64,000 bases of DNA, from the NCBI GenBank assembly GCA_032871835.1, contig CM065301.1, positions 31,256,405 to 31,320,404 of the forward strand. Reading direction: 5' to 3'. Below are positions 12,246-24,471 of this stretch, piece after piece (position 1 is the first letter of the stretch; every line of letters begins with the position of its first letter). The translations under genes and the position numbers were made by a program. The notes under the pieces are model-generated. The model had not been told where the DNA came from. It was given only the letters and a program-made list of their open reading frames with translations, and made no database searches. The DNA is from Dipteronia dyeriana. Taxonomy: Eukaryota; Streptophyta; Magnoliopsida; Sapindales; Sapindaceae.

Positions 12246-13246
12246 GAAATCACCTTGAAGGAAGATGAACCAGACAAAAAGATCAAGGTCGGGACCAACC
12301 TGGAAGGAAGAGTCAAACAAAGCCTCATTGATCTGCTTAAAGAATACAGGGATGTGTTTGCTTGGAGTCATGAAGATATGGTCAGGATAGATGCAGGATA
12401 GATGCCCGAATAATATCTCACCATCTCACAGTAGACCCGAACGTAAAACTGGTGATACAAAAGAGAAGATCATTCAATCTTGAAATAAGTCAGGCAATCA
12501 AACTAGAAGTAGAGAAGTTACTCGCTGTAGGATCGATTAGAGAGGTCAATTACCCTTGATGGGTGGCTAATGTAGTCCTCGTCCAAAAGAAGAATGGACA
12601 GTGGAAGATGTGCGTAGATTTCACAAATCTGAACAAGGCATGCCCGAAAGACAGTTTTCCACTCCCAAGGATAGATCAGTTAGTGGACGGTACATCAGGC
12701 CATGAGCTACTCAGTTTCATGGACGCCTATTCGGGATATAACCAAATCCGGATGAACAAGGCTAACGAAGAAAAAATAGCATTCACAAATGATCAGGGTT
12801 TATACTGCTATACAGTTATGCCTTTCAGATTGAAAAACGCAGGAGCAACCTATCAAAGGTTGGTCAACAAAATCTTTTCATGGCAAATAGGAAGAAATAT
12901 GGAAGTATACATTGATGACATGCTGACCAAGAGCATCACAGCAGATAAGCATACTTCATATCTGAAAGAGACATTTGATGTCTTAAGAAGATACCAGATG
13001 AAGCTAAACCCGAACAAGTGTTTATTTGGAGTTCCTTCGGGAAGATTCCTGGGTTTTCAAGTTCACCAAAGAGGAATCGAAGTCAACCCCGAGAAGATTC
13101 AGACCCTGCAGAAAATGACTTCAAAGACGCTCAAAGAAGTACAACGCCTAACAGGATGCTTGGCTTCCTTGGGTAGATTCATCTCAAAAGCAACAGACAG
13201 ATGCTCACCCTTTTTTAAAGTAATCAAAAAAAGAAAAACGCTCTAA
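12246..13246 (+). pseudogene. Element 1 reverse transcriptase, broken
   Basis: This RNA-dependent DNA polymerase domain would copy the element RNA. The catalytic motif Y-I-D-D is at 12908-12919, preceded by 'MDAYSGYNQIRMNKANEEK' and 'YCYTVMPFRLKNAGATYQR'. The upstream part is disrupted by an 11-bp tandem duplication (12384-12394 and 12395-12405) that shifts the frame. A TGA near 12557 stands where element 2 has Gln in 'YPQWVANV'. The open part runs 12563-13246 and ends in a TAA where element 2 continues. Confidence 0.92.
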
Positions 13247-14365
13247 TGGAATGAAGAGTGTGAACAGCCTTTTCTGAAAATCAAGGAATACCTAGGGCAG
13301 GCACCCATCCTCTCAAAACCACAGATGGGAGAGATACTCCAACTATATTTAACAATCACAGAACTAGCAGCAAGCTCAGCACTAGTTAGAACAGAGGAGG
13401 GAGTACAGAAGCCGGTGTACTACTCCAGCAAGACACTTCTACCAGCCGAAACCAGGTATTCACAGGCAGAGAAAATGGCCCTAGCGTTGGTTTCTGCAAC
13501 AAGAAAGCTAAGGCTATATTTTCAAGCTCATACAATCCAGGTTCTCACCGACTGCCCATTAAAGCAAATTCTACAGAAGCCAGAGATTTCAGGAAGACTG
13601 ACTAAATGGGCTATCGAGCTAAGTGAATTCGACATCCACTATATCCCCAGGACATCCTTCAAAGGGCAAGCAGTGGCAGATTTTATAGCAGAATTCACAA
13701 AGCCAAACTTAGAAGCAAAAAGAATGTTGAGCAAAAAAATCCCATGGAAATTGTATGTGGATGGCTCTTCAAACACCCATGGCAGCGAGGCAAGGATCGT
13801 AGTATGCACTCCAGAAGGAGATGATGTTGAATGTGCCATGAGATTTGATTTCAAAGCAACCAATAATCAAGCCGAGTACGAGGTGCTACTAGCTGGACTT
13901 AGAGTCTGCATAGCTCTCGGGGCAGATGAGGTTGAGATATTCAGCATTTCACAGGTAGTTGTCAACCAAGTCCTGGACGAGTACCAAGCCAAGGATGAAA
14001 GCATGATAGCCTACCGTGACATTGTAAAACAGCTCCTCTTGAAATTCAAGGAATACAAGATGGCCCAGATCCCCAAGGAGAAGAATGAAAAGGCGGACGC
14101 ATTGTCCAAGCTAGCGTCAACAACAACCACAATCAGGCCAAAGACTATTCCGGTTGAACATCTCTTTAATCCAAGTACAACTGAACCAAGAAACTTAGAA
14201 ATTTCAGAAATCCGAACACCGCCAGACGGTTGGATGACTCAGCTAAAAAGGTTCCTGGAAGAAGGTGTGCTACCGAAAGATCCCTTACAAGCAAAACGTA
14301 TCAGGTATAGATCATTAAGGTACACATTGGTTGGAGGAGAATTATACAGAATGGGGTATTCCTGA
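13247..14365 (+). pseudogene. Element 1 RNase H plus second archaeal-type RNase H
   Basis: The frame open from 13325 carries the gypsy RNase H that follows reverse transcriptase (about 13360-13650; 'KPVYYSSKTLLPAETRYSQ'). It then carries a second RNase H starting with 'KLYVDGSSNTHGSEARIV' (about 13740) and continuing through 'ATNNQAEYEVLLAGLRVC' and 'KNEKADALSKLA'. A second, archaeal-type RNase H domain is a recognised hallmark of the Tat lineage. In the conserved S-D-S-Q motif this copy reads ISISQ, so one catalytic Asp is lost, while element 2 retains FSDSQ. The ORF closes at TGA 14363-14365. Confidence 0.9.
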
Positions 14366-15468
14366 AGCTCCAAAGATGTGTGTCAGAGGAAGATGCGTAT
14401 CGGATATTACAGGAAATCCATGCAGGAGTTTGCGGAAACCATACTGGGGGCAAAAGTTTGGCACATAAGGTACTCAGGCAAGGCTACTATTGGCCTACTA
14501 TATTCTCAAACGCACAACAGTGTTCAGAAAGTTGCAATACTTGCTAAAGGATTGCTAATGACATCCGACAGCCCCCTGAGCAGCTCAGAAACCACTTATC
14601 CCCATGGCCATTTTCCATGTGGGGTTTGGATCTAATCGGCCTAATGCCAGCTGGGACAGTGGGTGGAGCGAAGCATGCAATAGTAGCTATTGACTATTTC
14701 ACGAAGTGGGTAGAAGTTGAAGCATTAGTGCATATCACAGAAGCAAACACCACAAATTTCATGAAAAAGAATATACTTTATAAGTTTGGAGTCCTAAACA
14801 CTATAATCATTGACAATGGCACTCAGTTCGACAACCTGAAATTCAGACAGCCGTGCAAAGAGTACTAGATTGCCAATTACTATGCCACACCTGCCCACCC
14901 TAAAAAAAATGGGCAGGTGGAAGCAGTGAATAAAATCATCAAGCACACAATCAAAGCAAAGCTAGATGCCAAGAAAGGAAGTTGGGTTGAAAAGCTTCCC
15001 GAAGTATTATGGGCGTATCGGACAACAGCGAGAACTTCAACAGGAGAGACTCCATTCACTTTAGCGTTTGGAACATAAGCTGTTATCCCTATAGAAATGT
15101 CATATACGTCACCCCGGGTCAGACTATATGATGAAGATCAGAACATTGATATGCTATTACAAAGTCTAGATGAGCTAGAAGAGAGAAGGGAGAAGTCCCG
15201 AATACGAAATATGGCATATTAGCAAAGAGTAGATCGCCACTACAACTCTCACGTTCGGGTAAGAAAATTCCAGCTATAAGACCTGGTACTCAGGAAAGTG
15301 TCATTGAATATAAAAAATAAAGTTGCAAGGTCTCTGGCTGACAAATGGGAAGGCCCGTACAAGGTCGAAGAAATAGCTGGCCATAGAGCATATTAGATTG
15401 CACGACCTAATGGAGGGGTTTTACCCCGACCATGCAATGCCCAATATCTGAAGATTTTCTATCCTTAA
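14366..15468 (+). pseudogene. Element 1 integrase, broken
   Basis: The integrase would insert the cDNA. An HHCC zinc-binding segment (HAGVCGNH ... CNTC) lies near 14425-14540. The catalytic core shows D in 'WGLDLIG' (14623), D in 'IDNGTQFDN' (about 14810) and the E region in 'NGQVEAVNKI' (about 14910). The C-terminal 'LADKWEGPYKVEEIAGH' and 'CNAQYLKIFYP' end at TAA 15466-15468. Several in-frame stops (for example near 14866, 15076, 15221 and 15394) and a frame change near the start inactivate it. Confidence 0.9.
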
Positions 15469-16009
15469 ATTATTTTTTGTTTTTTCTTAGTCAGGACAAT
15501 TTTAGTTAGGATAAATATTGGCTGTGAAATTTAAAACTTTATTGATTTTGCAGTTATGAATAAAAAAATCGAACTCGAGATTTCTGAAAGAAAAGCATCG
15601 AATTCGGGATTTCCAAAAGAAAGCATATGATAATAAGAACATATGGAAGACAAGCATGATAATAAGAACATGCAAATAGAATACTCGGGGCCATTAAATC
15701 CCGAATGAGCGGAAAAGCTCGAATGAGCATGCCAGCTGAGCAGGGTCTTATGGCCTTCGTAAAAAGGCAAACCCGAGGCACTACCTCGGGATGCTATCGG
15801 GAAGAATTCCGGTGAAATGCATAGCTATGTTAAGCAATTCAAAAAGCTTAACGATTCGGCAAACCCTTGCACATAAAAATTGGGGAGACGTCCTCGGTTT
15901 TGATTAAGGACTCGAACATATGATTATGGTGAGCCATGATGTAATGTTCGAGTAGCAACCGTGTATGAAACACAAGTATAAATTCACTTGTCTGTTTTAA
16001 GATGACACG
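15469..16009. other. Element 1 non-coding segment after integrase
   Basis: No ORF. A small inverted repeat, CCCGAGG...CCTCGGG, lies at about 15771-15789. The sequence is homologous to 35325-35900 of element 2 in reverse orientation. Confidence 0.7.
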
Positions 16010-16425
16010 GTTAAAATTACCAGCCAGTTTAATAAGATACTTGGCATAAAGATTACAAGAGTCAGTTTAATAAGATACTTGACATTAAAATTATTCGGGT
16101 GACAACCGGTTTAATAAGATACTCGGTAAAGTTACCCAAACATCAGAGTTAGCCAGTTTAATAAGATACTTGGCATGAAGATTACAAGAGTCAGTTTAAT
16201 AAGATACTTGGTATTATTCGGGTGACAACCGGTTTAATAAGATACTCGCTCAAGTTACCCGAACACCAGAAATCGCCAGTTTAATAAGATACTTGGCATA
16301 AAAATCACAAGAGCCAGTTTAATAAGATGCGTGGTGGTCAAAGCTATTCGGAAAACAACCGGTTTAATAAGATACTCGGTGAAGTTACCCGAACATTAGA
16401 GTTGAATAACATACTCGGCAACAGT
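16010..16425 (+). repeat. Tandem repeats in the element 1 3' region
   Basis: About nine copies of a 40-45 bp monomer share the core GTTTAATAAGATAC. They alternate in groups of three variants (…CTTGGCAT…, …CTTGACAT/CTTGG…, …CTCGGT…). Element 2 has the same monomers at 34177-35320 arranged as an 86-bp dimer with about 13 copies. Variable tandem arrays near the 3' UTR are known in plant Tat/Ogre elements. Confidence 0.88.
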
Positions 16426-16578
16426 CAAGAAATTTCATTGGCATTGAAAACAGATCAAGACCATTCAGCTCAGAAAATATTAACTTGGGATTTTATTAAA
16501 TCTCTCCAAAGAATTCTTTACAAAGAATTACAAATTTCTACAAATCTACAAAGAATTTTTTACAATCCTACAAAAAAA

Positions 16579-19488
16579 TCAAGGCTGTGAGGATTTCGAG
16601 CCCTTGCCAATACTCGGGTCAAGCACCATCTCGTACTCACGGAGTAGACTTTCGTTAGAAGGTCAAGCAATTGTGTCCACTGAGTCATCCATCCATTGGT
16701 TGTAATCCTCTTCTGGAATCGGCTCGACATCAAGCTCCACACCCTCCACGACCGACTCTTGACTGGCATAGAAGGTTGAAATTGAGTGTTCAGATGGAAT
16801 CTCTAAATGCATAGGATGGGGCTCTTTACCTCGGCTACGGCAGTAAGCTTTCCATTCCTTCATTTGAGTTTGAAGAGACTCCAAGGACCGATCAACATGA
16901 TGTTTAATTGATAGCTCGCAATTAGTTCGGACCTTCTCAGTTGCCCGATTCTTGACTTTAAAGAATTTGCCAGCTGAAACCAGCCCTCGTTGAAACTCCA
17001 GAAGGAGAAGAGCATCGTAGGCAGGGGATCTTTTGAAACGATCCACACCTTGTACTTCAAGTTCCAGCCTGGCTTCTCGGGATAAGGATTTGACTATCAA
17101 CGCTTGGCGCTTCAGATCTTTAATTTTCTGCTCATACACCGACTTAGACTGCTCCGCTTCCTGCTAGGCCTTGATCATTGATTCCTGGGCAGAAGACAAT
17201 AAGTTCTGAAGCGATGTTGCTTTCTCTTCTGCCGAAGAACCCTTTTCCTCGGCCTCCATCTGCTTTGCTAGACAGTGGTCAGAAAAAATATGGGTAGAAC
17301 CAACCTCTTGTTGATAAGCCGTTTCGACCCGAGCACGTTGGTCCTCACTTTCCTTTAGCTGAGCTTCCAGATGCCTTATTCGATCAGCTTGATGTTGCTG
17401 CGTCTAAACTAGCTCAGTGAATTCGACCACAAACTATAAAAAAGGTTTAATGAAAATTTGAAAGTCGGGTAAACAAGCAAAACAATTAAAGAAAATGATA
17501 ACTTACATAAGATGCACAATTGAAAAAATTCTGAAGACGGTCAGTCAGAGAGCCATCTCCAAAATGGCTCCAACGGTCATCTCCGATAAAAGCCCGACCA
17601 GATGACATCTCCCACAGCATATCCTGGGGAGGACATGAAGGAACCCCTGAGGATTCAGCCCCTAGATTTCCAACCTCGGAGGTAGGGGAACCCTTGTTCG
17701 GCTCTGAAGTAGCCGCATCCGCTGACTCTCCAGCATCAACTATCGGCGGAATCTCATCCACGTCATCTTCATCACTGGAGTTAATGAATGAGACCACCCG
17801 AGGGACCTTGAATGGGCGAGTCGGGGACCTGACTATTTTTCACTTCTCACCCCGAGAACGGTGGAAGCTCAAATCAGTTGCGGGATCTTCCTGAGTATCA
17901 TCCCGAAAGGACTCGAAGAATTCAGGATCTACAGGTACTTGTCCCACAGAGGTATTACCTCCATCACCAGCCTCTCACCGTTCGACAGGCTCCTCACCAG
18001 GACCCTCGCTTTGTCTCTCCCCGTCATTAGGCTGATTGGCATGATCCGTTGGGCCGCTCGGACCACTAGACTCCCCTACGGTCGGTTGAACGATGTCCTC
18101 AGGGACATATTCGAGAATTTGCTATTCGACCGAGTCATTTTCTTTGTCATTCAGGCGGGGCAATGCCTTTATTGCTCTGACGAGAAGCTTCTTTCTGACT
18201 TGCCTGAATAATTGGCTTTTCTTGGCGAGCCTGAAGATCGCAGACAACGTCTGTATCATACACTTAGAAGAAAAAAGAACCGGGTCAGAATGCAAAACAA
18301 ATATATATATATAACAATGAAAGGAAAAGGTTACAAAAATCGCTTACATCGCCTGCGGTAGCCTGAAATCTTTTTGAAGTAGTTGAACTCAATCATCTTC
18401 GACTCAAAGAAGAGATAAGTCTTGTTTCTATTCTCCAAAGTGTGAACCGTTGCCCGAGCAAGCCTAGTCAGCTCCGTATCGCTGTACTCGATTTTCTTCA
18501 TGTTCCAAAACTCGGGGGAACAGAAGAAATGGGGGACCTTCAACACCGTCTGAGTACTCCCAGTTGAAATAGTAACCTCAAGCCCACGACTCTCTTCGGT
18601 ATAAAACCAACTGTTCTTTCAAAACTTGTTGGACGTAGAAAACCCCTATGTAAAACCCCTCTTCTTAGGGTCATCGGAGATATCAGCATCCCGACTCACT
18701 TTTGTCCCCTTAGGGACCCATCAATCTGGCAAATTAGACAAGAGGAAGTAGATCCCCGACTTGCCCGATTGCCTCAGGGTAAAAAAGTGCATGATTTCAT
18801 TTGGGGATGGCGGTGATAAGTTCATCCAGCTGTACATGTTCCACATGCACATCAAAATTTTGTAGCTATTCGGGGCCAGCTAAGCCGGAGCAATCCCTGC
18901 TTTAGTTAAAAACCAGGCAATGAATGGCTGGAAGGGAAGAGTGACACCACAACAGAGCATGGATCAGTAGATAGCCACCATGCCTGGGGGAGGATTCCAT
19001 ACAGCTCTATCACCCGATGGAATCAGAGTAACCGAGTTGGGCAGATCAAATCGTGAACGATACTTTTTAGTCTCGTCTGCCCCGACTACATTTGGCTCTG
19101 TATCAAACCCACTCGGGCAAGTAGCAGAGAAAAAAAGAAGAGATGTTTTGAACGCCTCTTCAACGTCATTCTCTTTGACAGTCTGCTCCCTGATCAGAAT
19201 ATCGTCTGAATTGTGCATACGAACTTCACTTCTGCTTTGATGTTTTCCCATCCTTCGAAGAGGTACCCTGTGATCAGAAATGTCAGAATCAGAACTAGAT
19301 GAAGAACTAGATACAGGGCTAAAAGTGACATCAGGGTGAAGCCCAGAAACATCAACTTCTAAAAATGGAGGTTCATCAGCAGGGATTTCCCCCAGTAATC
19401 TTTTAATGCAAGAAACTAACTGGAAATCCCCACGTTCTAATGCAACAAGAGCGACATTAAAAAGACGATGACGGGAAGATGGCTCCAT
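16579..19488 (-). pseudogene. Element 1 antisense accessory gene (putative gypsy-type transposon protein), broken
   Basis: This gene runs opposite to gag-pol. It starts at ATG 19488 and ends at TGA 16581-16579. The first exon encodes a serine-rich N-terminus ('MEPSSRHRLFNVALVALERG') and then a domain resembling the uncharacterised plant 'putative gypsy type transposon' family (Pfam Transposase_28 type). The last exon (17433 downward) is a long coiled coil with 'AYDALLLLEFQRGLVSAGKF'. Two introns are visible: 18347-18263 (GTAAGC...CTAAG) and 17506-17434 (GTAAGT...TATAG). Both match intron sites in element 2. A stop (TGA for Gly) after 'GMVAIY' near 18966 and several later stops and frameshifts disrupt it. 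The molecular role is unknown. Position and strand match extra genes reported in Tat elements. Confidence 0.8.
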
Positions 19489-19765
19489 TAAAACTAACCT
19501 TGAATTAAGTTTGATGCAAGATCTTCAACGGAAAATTCACAATCTTCTGAGTAAATAAATCAGGGTTTAAGAAAAAAATTATGCTAAGAAATCTTTTAAG
19601 AATGAACCAATTCTGTTTCAGTGAAGAATTTAAAGAAATAAAAGCACGAAACCCTAGATCTTAAGGCGGGAAAGAGCAATGACAAGGATAGAAGATGTAG
19701 GCGGCGCACGGGGAAGCACGTGAGTCATTTCTCATAAATGATATCAAAAAACAAAGAGCCAAGAT

Positions 19766-19773
19766 ACACGTGT
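19766..19773 (-). promoter_or_regulatory. G-box upstream of the antisense gene (element 1)
   Basis: ACACGTGT lies about 278 bp upstream of the ATG at 19488. The same octamer lies 275 bp upstream of the matching ATG in element 2. A second CACGTG plus TGAGTCAT (19717-19728) is present only in this copy. Confidence 0.45.
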
Positions 19774-19969
19774 AAGAAGGAGAACTGGCTTTCACCGGCA
19801 GAACTTCAAAAGGTCGCCATCATTAAAGATCTCGCTTAAGGAGACAAATCGAATTTGCAGGGTCACCATTAAGACACGTCATTATGACAAGATCTCACTC
19901 GGGTACTGAAAAGATATTGAAAACTAATTAAAATACTTTTGCCTAAAGAAACCTTGTTCAGCAAAAATA

Positions 19970-19983
19970 TTTTAAAGGGGCAT
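19970..19983 (+). other. Polypurine tract of element 1
   Basis: TTTAAAGGGG-CAT sits immediately before the 3' LTR, the expected site of plus-strand priming. Confidence 0.75.
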
Positions 19984-20867
19984 TGTCATATGTGAATTTT
20001 ATTGCATGTACACGTCATCAACAAAGAGGATAAAATGCTAGCTGGATATCCAAATAGGCATTTAGAAAATATCCTACACGACATCGCCGAAGGAGAGAAA
20101 ACCCGAGTAAGCAGATGTTGAATAAAACTTACTCAGGGTCAATCAACTACTCAGGATCAGTAAACGACACTCGGGACTGGTTAAATGACACTTCCACTCG
20201 GGATCAAATGGTACTACTCGGGACCAGCAGGTATTGCTCTTACTCGGGACAAACATGATGAAAATCAAATAAAAGCCCCAGTGCATAGCTCACGTGGATC
20301 AAGTTATCAGGATGCACGGAGATATCCATATCAAAAAGGAATCCCAATAAAAATATAATATTAAACAGGAAATGTTCCCAATCAGGCATCAACTTTACTT
20401 CTTCAAAAAGACTACTCTTATAAGGAAATAAAACCCAAATCGGACTACATTACTAGAATCCCATTCAATGTTAATACAAGACTACGAAACAGGAAATGAG
20501 ACAATTAGCCTCAAACAAGTAAATAATTGTAACTAAATACAAAGATCTATTGCTTGTGCAAAGCAGATAAGGGCTTTATAAACATATCAATAGACCCTTA
20601 ATCTCTTCAAAAAAGAGATATAGACAACAATCATAGAAAAATACTGAGAGAAGAAAGAGAGTTCGAGAGCTTGTAACATCAAAAATTCATAGTGGATTTT
20701 GGCTCGGTTGATCATTCAACCACCAGCGGGCGTTTCTCCGGTCATCCGAGTTTTACCACATAAAAAACTTGTCTTGTTTACTTTCTCCTCCTCTCTCTCT
20801 TTGAAATCACAGCTGAAATCCAATCCTCGCTGGCTTTTCTGATACAATCCAGAAATCAACGTCAACA
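19984..20867 (+). repeat. 3' LTR of element 1
   Basis: 884 bp, same ends as the 5' LTR, followed by the target duplication AATTA (20868-20872). Confidence 0.93.
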
Positions 20868-21105
20868 AATTAGAAGATATGAAAGTTCAAAACATTTTTA
20901 TTGACGAAGGCAAGATGCAATTTGATGTTGTAGATAAGGGTGATGTGTTGTGATTTTTCCGCATTTGGGGCTGCTTCTGAAGAAATATACACTTTGAATG
21001 AGAAAAATGTACAAATTGTTTATACAACCTGCCCTTGGGTTTGTGGCTTGATAAAATATATTGTTAAACATTATTGAAAATATTCTATTTTCTATAATAT
21101 ATCAT
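20868..21105 (+). pseudogene. IspH/HDR-like exon relic, 3' piece
   Basis: From 20870 the frame reads LEDMKVQNIFIDEGKMQFDV and continues VDKGDV. After a stop and frameshift near 20953 it resumes with 'FGAASEEIYTLNEKNVQIVY' and 'TTCPWV'. This matches the plant plastid enzyme HDR (IspH/LytB), including the conserved Cys of TTCPWV that binds the Fe-S cluster in the family. Similarity fades after 'IKYIVKHY' (about 21074). The frameshift, stops, loss of other exons and transposon insertion mean it is a gene fragment, not an active gene. The identification is from memory of the family, so it needs a search. Confidence 0.7.
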
Positions 21106-21134
21106 AATTATTCTTTATGTTCTGTATTATAATA

Positions 21135-22528
21135 TGATGTGTAAATTCATGTTTTATAAAAACAATACTCGCAAGTGCACGAATCGTGAAGGTAAGTACA
21201 ACGCCAAGTAAGGATCGTTCCCACGAGAACTAGAGAATTATTGATTCAAAACTAGTTCTAATTAAAGATAAATTAAAGTAACCAATATTGATAATGATTG
21301 ATTTAAAACTAAAACTAAATTAAATTAAACTAAAGAAAGCAATTGAAAAGATTTGGTTGTGATCAAGGGTGAGAAAGCACTAGGTCATCAATGATCCCCA
21401 ATTATGAACACTCAATGCAAGGATTAATTTGTAAACAAAAGTCAATCAATTCGAGGGTTCATTATGTCTTTAATATGACTATTACAGTATGATCGCGAGA
21501 TGAGTTAAGTATTCCCAACCACTATTCACTCTTGGTCTATGGTGTGAACAATGATCGGAAACCTGTTAAGCGTAAGAAATAAGAACCAAATTTTATTATT
21601 TGTTTAGTCTATGCTAAAGATAAAATTCATCCATTCAAAACAACATTAATCAATGTTAGGTTTGGTCTATACTCTAACCCTAATTCTTAGATAATCTTAA
21701 CCCTAAAATTATGCCAAATAATTATCCACCCTTGGTCTATGGTGTGAATAAATATTAAAACTAATGAGAGTCAAGCAATTAAGAACAATAAACAAATCAA
21801 TAATTGAGTTGATGAAATTATATTATTAATCCAAACATGAGCATTCACAAAAAGTTCACATTGATTCCCTAGTAATGGAATTAGTTACACATCATGAAAA
21901 TAGAAAGAAAAGAGAAAGAAAAGATAAAACCCATTGAGGCCTCAAATGGATTCTTTAAATATTCAATGTTGAAATCTTCTAGTCTTCGAATCTTCTGATG
22001 CGCAACGATGAATTAAAGAATTGCTACGTGTTTTGATGGTATGGAGAGGTGATATTCGTTGTTTCCTTTTTGAAAAATCAAAACATATGTATATATAGGT
22101 TCTCTCCAAAATTAGGGTTCAGAATTCCCTAGACAACAAGGAATACGCACGACCGCTCCCTAGACCACGGCACGGATAGCTTGCTCAGACCGCGGTGCAT
22201 GAAGCAATGCACTCTTTGTGAAGTTTAGCTGTGTAGACCGTGGTGGAGACACTACCTGGACCGCGGTACAGACCGCGGTTATGGAAGATAACTCGGTTGT
22301 GGTTCTCCGCTCTTTAGACCGTGGTGGATGCTTTGCATGGGTAGCGACCTCTGCAACGGTAATTGACAAAATTGCCCCTTTTTGCTTCCAAACTTCCAAA
22401 CATAGCATTAAGATCCAATGTCTTGAAAAATGCTCAAACACACAAATTAAATACCTAAAAAGGCTCAAGAATTAAGCAATTGATAGGAGGAAATGAGATT
22501 AAAAACACGTAGCAATAATGACCGATCA
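21135..22528 (-). repeat. 3' LTR of element 3
   Basis: 1394 bp, homologous to 45049-46420. It contains a TATA box (minus strand ctatatatac, at about 22088-22097) and, just upstream of it in the U3 direction, a block of AGACCGCGGT-like motifs (22149-22335). Confidence 0.93.
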
Positions 22529-22546
22529 AATACCCCCAAACCTATC
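22529..22546 (-). other. Polypurine tract of element 3
   Basis: On the minus strand AGGTTTGGGGGTATT abuts the 3' LTR. Confidence 0.65.
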
Positions 22547-24471
22547 TTTTGCTAGTCCTCGAGCAAAACAAAAACTAAAAACAAACAAAAATCTAAAAGT
22601 AGAATAAAAATAAACTAAGCCACTTCCGTAGGGAACACGATAGCATTGAGCGTATGCTACAAGCCTTATAAGAAAAATACCAATCATTTAAAATGCATTT
22701 TAACTGTGTCCAAGTTGAAACAATGCATGCAAAAGTCAATAAGTAAAGACTAAAGATAAGTCACAAAACTGAATGCATTGCTCAAATTTTTTTAACGAAA
22801 AGCTCATTCTCAAGATGTTCAAGTTTCAAAGTCACAGTCGCTAAACACCATAGATGTAATTCACCTTGACTCTAATTCTCACAAGATATCACTCATTAAT
22901 TTCACACATAACCTAGGCAAATACACTTAACAAGCATATGTGAAACAAGTTATGTACAAGAAATTTCAAGTTGTAATTGCATATGAATATATAGCATAAA
23001 GAACGCTTGATTTTATGCAAAAGATCTCACGAAAGAATTAAGCACTATGAACAAGATAGTCACATTATTCACTTCTATTTTCATAGCAAGGATAACCAGC
23101 AGATCAGTTGTACTTTAATTAAGGTTGTAATGGGGCCATGGGTGAAGGTTAAGAAAGAATGGGAAACTAGGGATTCAAAAACCTAGAACTATACCATGGG
23201 AGTCTTCAATAACCTTTATAGCTTCGCGCACATTTCTCTTATTTTATTGCGGGTGAGATAACACCACTCTCCTATGTCTTAATTTATAAAAATTCACCAT
23301 TCTCTATATGTTAACAGCTCCTCTTGAGTAGATACAACTTTGTGATCTAATTGACTTAAATGCACTCATAAAACTCTACTTTTTGATTCTCATAACACAT
23401 TTTTTTTTCTTTTTTTTTTTTGAATTGAGAATCAGTTTACATGGAAATCATAATTATCAAACTTACTTTTTGGATTGAATGCAGCTCTTTTCCTTCATTG
23501 GCCTCTGATCGAAATAACATCTTCTTCACATTCTCAAAGTATGATCCCAAGCTATAAGGTATGACTAAATTATGGCTTATTGGATTACAGTTGATGTGGT
23601 GAAGAAAGAAAAAGGCTTAAAGTGTTTGGATTCAAACAGATCTATGGAGCACACAACAAACGATAGGAAATATTTATGGCATTTTTAATTAGTTCAAGCA
23701 CACATAGTCTAGTCATCACTTCCACTGGTTCAACTTATTCAAGATCAAAATAAACATGTGACATCTTTTAAAGATGGAAGTTCTATAATGCTCAATGTAT
23801 AACCTCTAGAGATCAAATCTAAATACTAAGAACCTACTGAGTGTTTAATAGTAGAAACAAAATATCCCTCATGATTTATCATATATGTACGTTTTTTAGT
23901 TTGGTGAACTCACAAGGGTAGTCTCCACTATTAATCATGGCAATTCAACTAAGCTTCCTATCCACTATCACAACAAGAGTATGTCATAAAATTTTGAAAA
24001 AATGCAATGTACTACTCTAAGTGGCGAGAAGTTAGTGTAAACTCAGTGATTAATGCATATTATCTCTAGGGCACAAATCAAAACATAATATCATGGATCA
24101 CACCCCTAAACCTAAACTCAACATTGCCCCCATTGGTGACAAGCGAGAAAAGAAGGAAGCGGAAAAAGAATTAAAGAAAAATACTGGTAAATTCTAAATT
24201 CAAATTAAATCCAAAAACATAAAGAAAATAAATAGAAAAGCAAAATAAATATAACGATTATTCAAAAATAAAAATAAAATAAGAAAAAGAAAGAAAGAAA
24301 GATGCATATCCTCTAAAGTCTTTCATCCTCATCTGAAATATGCAGAACCTCTGTCCCCTAATCAGAATCATGGTCATGATGTTATGGCTCCATAGGTTAT
24401 TCTAATTTGAACCTAGACGGATCTTACCAAGAACTGCCTCCTACCTGAAACTCAGGTGGAGGAACTGGAGG
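22547..24471 (-). other. Element 3 3' untranslated region
   Basis: Lies between the accessory ORF and the 3' LTR. No credible ORF. It includes a homopolymer T/A run near 23401-23422. Nothing else recognised. Confidence 0.7.

Larger units (their letters stand above)
8863..20867 (+). mobile_element. Element 1: full-length Ty3/gypsy retrotransposon, Tat type, degenerate
   Basis: Two direct LTRs (8863-9755 and 19984-20867) begin with TGTCATATGTG and end with AACGTCAACA. They are flanked by the five-base target duplication AATTA (8858-8862 and 20868-20872). The order is LTR, primer-binding site, gag, protease, reverse transcriptase, RNase H, a second RNase H, integrase, tandem repeats, an antisense gene, polypurine tract and LTR. 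The gypsy gene order, the additional archaeal-type RNase H and an extra gene 3' of pol on the opposite strand are features described for plant Tat-lineage elements (Retand/Grande-like). Many stops and frameshifts show it is inactive. The family is a close relative of element 2. Confidence 0.95.

Noticed and set aside
22160..22475. Overlapping 85-102 codon ORFs on both strands near the GC-rich block
   Set aside because: They lie in the LTR of element 3 and recur in the other LTR. They are chance ORFs across the promoter motif cluster.
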